Assembly: GCA_026387235.1 (NCBI GenBank)
Contig: JAPLMD010000039.1
Location: 1 to 39,861 of the forward strand
DNA from: Candidatus Omnitrophota bacterium
GTDB lineage: Bacteria; Omnitrophota; Gorgyraeia; Gorgyraeales; Gorgyraeaceae
DNA length: 39,861 bases
Direction: 5' to 3'
The notes under the pieces were generated by a model. The model searched no databases. It saw nothing but the letters and a program-made list of their open reading frames with translations, and was not told the DNA's origin. Positions within the stretch are counted from its first letter, which is position 1. Every line of letters begins with the position of its first letter. The translations under genes and the position numbers were made by a program. Shown here piece by piece: positions 36,487 to 39,861 of this stretch.

Positions 36487-36551
36487 GCTGCCTCCTTTTT
36501 AGTTTTAGTTATTGCTGGATTTTCTTATCCTATCCCTTATTAGCAATTCTT

Positions 36552-36580
36552 ATTATACCGATACATAAAGCGAAAATCAA
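36552..36580 (-). promoter_or_regulatory. Sigma70-type promoter for the 55-aa CxxC protein gene
   Basis: Minus strand TTGATT-N17-TATAAT. Confidence 0.75.
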
Positions 36581-36581
36581 G

Positions 36582-36914
36582 TCAGTAATTTCTACGCGCG
36601 GCATAAGTGAAATGCGAAAAGTAGTTCCGCCATAAGCTTTCAGTGGACATAAACTGGTTTGTTCCGAAGAAGTAATCCACAATAGCCTCTCTCAAGCGTG
36701 TAATTTCTTTTAAATGAGCAAAATTTACGGTGCTTTCTAAGGTCAGATCGATCAACTCAAGAATCCGCTCAAACGCCTTTTGAGCATAACCGGCATTATT
36801 TTTCGTTCGCCAATTAAGGGCACGCTCAACTTCGCTTCCTATATTTGCCATTTGCTCTAAAAAAGACAGCTTTCCCCAATGGCCTCCGGCAAGATTTTTA
36901 TGCTGATAACTCAT
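36582..36914 (-). CDS. Conserved helical small protein paired with DUF5674
   Basis: WGKLSFLEQMANIGSEVERALNWRTKN; ATGA overlap with the upstream gene. Confidence 0.7.
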   Translation of the reverse strand: MSYQHKNLAGGHWGKLSFLEQMANIGSEVERALNWRTKNNAGYAQKAFERILELIDLTLESTVNFAHLKEITRLREAIVDYFFGTNQFMSTESLWRNYFSHFTYAARRNY

Positions 36915-37252
36915 CCCTTAATCCTTTTTGCAACAATTCCAATGATCTGCCTGCGTATTTCTTCATTTTCTATGCCGCGGCTTCTATTGCCCTGCGACGG
37001 ACGCATATTAATCATAGAATCAAACTCAATAAATTCATCGCCATGCATTTCCGGATAGAAATTGATACCCCAAAGGCTTCTCTGTCTTGAGCCATCCTCT
37101 AAAAGCAGAGCCTCTAAATCAGAATGAAGCTCGGCATCAACCGCAATAAGTTCTCTATCAATATCAATGACTGCCTTTATCAAATTTCCAAAGGTGGCAG
37201 CGGCCATCTGTTTAAGTTCGTCGAGCGATAATGTTTCTGTTATTATTTTCAT
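36911..37252 (-). CDS. DUF5674 family protein
   Basis: KIITETLSLDELKQMAAATFGNLIKAVIDIDRELIAVDAELHSDLEALLLEDGS; FIEFDSMINMRPSQGNRSRGIE. Confidence 0.8.
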   Translation of the reverse strand: MKIITETLSLDELKQMAAATFGNLIKAVIDIDRELIAVDAELHSDLEALLLEDGSRQRSLWGINFYPEMHGDEFIEFDSMINMRPSQGNRSRGIENEEIRRQIIGIVAKRIKG

Positions 37253-37259
37253 GCGGTTG

Positions 37260-37288
37260 ATTATATCTCAAAAAAAAGCCTTCTGCAA
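37260..37288 (-). promoter_or_regulatory. Promoter for the DUF5674 pair
   Basis: Minus strand TTGCAG-N17-TATAAT; 7 nt from -10 to ATG. Confidence 0.6.
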
Positions 37289-37310
37289 GTATTTTACCGC
37301 AAGGAGAAGG
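37277..37310 (-). terminator. Probable intrinsic terminator downstream of the Band-7 gene
   Basis: CCTTCT/AGAAGG stem, large loop, followed by C-T8 on the minus strand. Confidence 0.5.
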
Positions 37311-37324
37311 TAAATGATGACGTC

Positions 37325-38197
37325 TTATACTTTCTGCTGCGCTTCTTTCTTCAATGGCAATATCCCCGCCATTTCGCCGATCACATTCACCAATTCCGTA
37401 TTCGCAGGAATCACAATCTTCGCGTTATTGGCTAAAGATTTCTCCACTGCTTCAAGTTTACGCAATACCTGGGCATTGCCGATAAAATACTTTTCCGCTG
37501 CTTCGTTTAACAGGCGGATTGCCTCTGCCTCGCCCTCTGCCTCCAGAATCCTCGCCTGCCTGAAACCTTCTGCTTTTTTAATCTCCGCTCTTTTCTGTCC
37601 GTCGGCTGCGGTTTCCGTGGCAGTAGCAAAATCCACCGCTGCGATTTTTTCATTTTCCGCCTTAACCACCTTGTTCATTGTTTCCTGCACATCCTTGGGC
37701 GGATCGATCTCTTTTAATTCTGTGCGCACAATTTCAATACCCCAGCTCGAAGTCTCATCCATTAAAGTTTTATGCAGCTCCGCATTAATCTTACCCCGCT
37801 CGCTATTTGCGGATTTTAAAGTCATAGTGCCTATAATATTCCTCAGGGTAGTCCTGGCCAGGTTTACAATCTGGTATTGGTAATTAAAAACATTGTACTG
37901 GCAGCTTTTGACACTTTCCTGATCTGCCTTCACTTTAAAATATACCTGGGCATCCACCTTGGCATTAAGATTATCGTTGGTGATAATCTCCTGAGGCTCA
38001 GCATCCACCATTTTTTCGGTAATGTTTATCTGGTACAGCTTATCTATACCTGGGATAATCCAGTTAAAGCCGGCATTAGCAAAAGTGCGGTATTTTCCTA
38101 ATCTCTCAATTAACCCGCGATGAGTAGGCCTGACAATCCTTATACCTGCAAAAAATATCACAATCACCGCCATACCAAGTAAATAAAAAATATTCAT
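37325..38197 (-). CDS. SPFH / Band-7 (stomatin-like) protein
   Basis: IVRPTHRGLIERLGKYRTFANAGFNWIIPGIDKL; WGIEIVRTELKEIDPPKDVQETMNKVVKAE. Confidence 0.94.
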   Translation of the reverse strand: MNIFYLLGMAVIVIFFAGIRIVRPTHRGLIERLGKYRTFANAGFNWIIPGIDKLYQINITEKMVDAEPQEIITNDNLNAKVDAQVYFKVKADQESVKSCQYNVFNYQYQIVNLARTTLRNIIGTMTLKSANSERGKINAELHKTLMDETSSWGIEIVRTELKEIDPPKDVQETMNKVVKAENEKIAAVDFATATETAADGQKRAEIKKAEGFRQARILEAEGEAEAIRLLNEAAEKYFIGNAQVLRKLEAVEKSLANNAKIVIPANTELVNVIGEMAGILPLKKEAQQKV

Positions 38198-38218
38198 CTT
38201 GCTCCTCCTTTTTGGGGT

Positions 38219-38935
38219 TTACGGTTCTGGCATCTCTTTTAAACTTTCTTTATCTCTTAACATCGGTACAAATCTTACTGGAATAACGCTTTTGGATGTA
38301 ATTTTTCCTTCTATTTTCTTGAGCCGCTTCAACTCCTGCCAGTGTGTTCCTACAGGGATAACTAAACTCCCGCCTTCGGCTAATTGCTCAAGTAAAGCAG
38401 GAGGAACTTCTTCCGGCGCGCAGGTAACAATTATGGCATCAAAAGGAGCGTATTCCGGCCAACCTAAAAAGCCGTCTCCGTGTTTAACCTTAATATTTTC
38501 GTAACCTAATTCTTTAAGTAATTTCTGGGAGCGCTCTGCCAACGGCTCCAGTATCTCTATAGTATACACCTCTTTTACTAACTCTGCTAAAATTGCTGCT
38601 TGATAGCCTGAACCTGTTCCTATTTCCAAAACCTTCTCGCCTCCTTTTAATTCTAACAACTCTGTCATCAAAGCAACAATATAAGGTTGGGAAATAGTCT
38701 GCCCTTCGCCGATAGGCAGAGGATAGTCTTCATAGGAAAGGTGCCTATACATAAGCGGAACAAACAAGTGCCTTTCCACTTTATGCATCGCCTTGAGTAC
38801 ACGCTCATCAGTTACGCCCCTTGCCTTTATCTGTGAATTAATCATATTTTCTTTGCGCGCGTAAAATCTTTCCTCTGAATAACCTGCTCCCAAAAGAAAC
38901 AGCCCTGTGATTACTAAAAGTATCCTAAGGAACAT
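38219..38935 (-). CDS. pcm: Protein-L-isoaspartate O-methyltransferase with N-terminal signal/anchor
   Basis: MFLRILLVITGLFLLGAGYS leader; DYPLPIGEGQTISQPYIVALMTELL, VLEIGTGSGYQAAILAEL. Confidence 0.93.
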   Translation of the reverse strand: MFLRILLVITGLFLLGAGYSEERFYARKENMINSQIKARGVTDERVLKAMHKVERHLFVPLMYRHLSYEDYPLPIGEGQTISQPYIVALMTELLELKGGEKVLEIGTGSGYQAAILAELVKEVYTIEILEPLAERSQKLLKELGYENIKVKHGDGFLGWPEYAPFDAIIVTCAPEEVPPALLEQLAEGGSLVIPVGTHWQELKRLKKIEGKITSKSVIPVRFVPMLRDKESLKEMPEP

Positions 38936-38946
38936 TATCGCTTGTC

Positions 38947-39741
38947 CTAAAGTTTTTCTATAAACGTACTGATTGAAGAAATATACGAGCGCTGAAAACT
39001 CAAGAAAGCATTATTGTGATCTCCTTGGATCTCTAAAAATTCCTTTGGCCCTTTGGCATGATCATAAAGCTTCTTAGCCAGATTAAAAGGCGCTATTTCA
39101 TCATCTCGGCTGTGTATAAATAATTTTGGCGCATTAATTTCTTTAATCTTTGTCAAAGAATCAAAGCTATTAGAAAAAATAAATCTAGGCAAGAAAGGAT
39201 AAATTTTAACCGCCATATCCCGGCCGCAGGAGAAAGCGCCTTCTAATATTAATGCCTTAACTTTTCTATGAAGAGCAAGGTCTACAGCTACAGCAGTTCC
39301 CAATGACTCCCCATAAAGAATAATCTGCTCTGGTTTAATATCTATCATATTTAGCAAATAATCATAAGCTGCAAATGCATCGCGGTAAAAACCAGGCTCT
39401 GATGGCCTTCCTTGGCTTTTACCAAACCCTCTGTAGTCAATAATAAAAATATTAAGGCCTGCCTGGTAAAGAAGCTGCAATTTATCAATCCTGTCTCCGA
39501 TATTACCCGCATTCCCATGAAAGAAAAGAAGTGTGTATTTAGCTTTGGGGTTTGATATAAACCAGCCATTTATTTTGACATTGTCTTCTGTGGTTATGTA
39601 TATATCCTTAAAAGAAATTCTGACCGAGGAAGGATAAATCAATATCTCTTTAGTGGGATAATATACTCCTTTATACTCAAGGTATTTAACATAAGCAAAG
39701 ATTAAACCAAGCCCTATCAGAATGTTTAAAAAAACTCTCAT
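38947..39741 (-). CDS. Alpha/beta hydrolase with N-terminal membrane anchor
   Basis: LLFFHGNAGNIGDR, DYRGFGKSQGRPSEPGFYRDA, LYGESLGTAVAVDLAL, IHSRDDEIAPF. Start revised to MRVFLN at 39741. Confidence 0.9.
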   Translation of the reverse strand: MRVFLNILIGLGLIFAYVKYLEYKGVYYPTKEILIYPSSVRISFKDIYITTEDNVKINGWFISNPKAKYTLLFFHGNAGNIGDRIDKLQLLYQAGLNIFIIDYRGFGKSQGRPSEPGFYRDAFAAYDYLLNMIDIKPEQIILYGESLGTAVAVDLALHRKVKALILEGAFSCGRDMAVKIYPFLPRFIFSNSFDSLTKIKEINAPKLFIHSRDDEIAPFNLAKKLYDHAKGPKEFLEIQGDHNNAFLSFQRSYISSISTFIEKL

Positions 39742-39742
39742 A

Positions 39743-39861
39743 TTAATAACCCACTGGAATAATGTATAGAGGTTCATGGTTTATTGGTAAGGATAATATT
39801 TTTTTGACTTCCCCATCATTAAAGGCCCCTATGGGAACGGAACCTAAACCTAAAGCCACTG
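39743..39861 (-). CDS. Partial nitroreductase, C-terminal end; 5' part beyond the window
   Basis: Own translation VALGLGSVPIGAFNDGEVKKILSLPINHEPLYIIPVGY*, typical of SagB/ThcOx-like nitroreductase C-termini. Confidence 0.72.
   Translation of the reverse strand, partial: VALGLGSVPIGAFNDGEVKKILSLPINHEPLYIIPVGY

Noticed and set aside
39742-39777. Upstream start of the alpha/beta hydrolase ORF
   Set aside because: Overlaps the end of the partial nitroreductase; MRVFLN at 39741 gives a typical membrane-anchored hydrolase.
1-39861. CRISPR arrays, tRNA/rRNA genes, intact transposases or prophage genes
   Set aside because: No regularly spaced repeats, no tRNA TpsiC-type intergenic sequence noticed and no recombinase or phage structural ORFs in the track; a tRNAscan/Infernal run would be needed to be certain.

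Overview
Gene-dense 39.9-kb bacterial chromosomal segment with many overlapping start/stop junctions. Protein style suggests an uncultivated lineage, possibly Omnitrophota; that is inference only, as no rRNA marker is present. I see no rRNA, tRNA, CRISPR array or intact mobile element.

Main blocks:
(1) Minus strand: radical-SAM protein fused to a DUF6873-like domain, SemiSWEET-like transporter, class II FBP aldolase, DusB-like enzyme.
(2) Plus strand: tight six-gene run of HD-GYP protein, B12-binding radical SAM, SPL-like radical SAM, DUF362/ferredoxin, MTAN-like nucleosidase and a second SPL-like radical SAM.
(3) Minus strand: tatC, DUF362 protein and a NapH/NapG-like polyferredoxin, with a 41-aa desulforedoxin-type gene missed by the ORF track.
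(4) AT-rich island with two secreted proteins sharing an 'AYGI(N/D)MP..LRVP(L/V)G' post-signal motif and similar promoter/hairpin/U-tract leaders.
(5) Minus-strand run from MarC to a GH94-type phosphorylase.
(6) Ski2-like helicase, YgiQ, YjbQ, DUF523-HemW fusion, CutA, HypA.
(7) Complete pst-phoU locus, with an in-frame amber codon in pstC and two PstB paralogues whose losses of ATPase motifs are complementary.
(8) CspA, a small CxxC zinc protein, a DUF5674 gene pair, Band-7 protein, exported PCMT, alpha/beta hydrolase and a partial nitroreductase.

Strongest leads: the asymmetric PstB pair, the LRVP-motif exported proteins with leader hairpins, the amber codon in pstC, the radical-SAM/nucleosidase operon and the unusual domain fusions.
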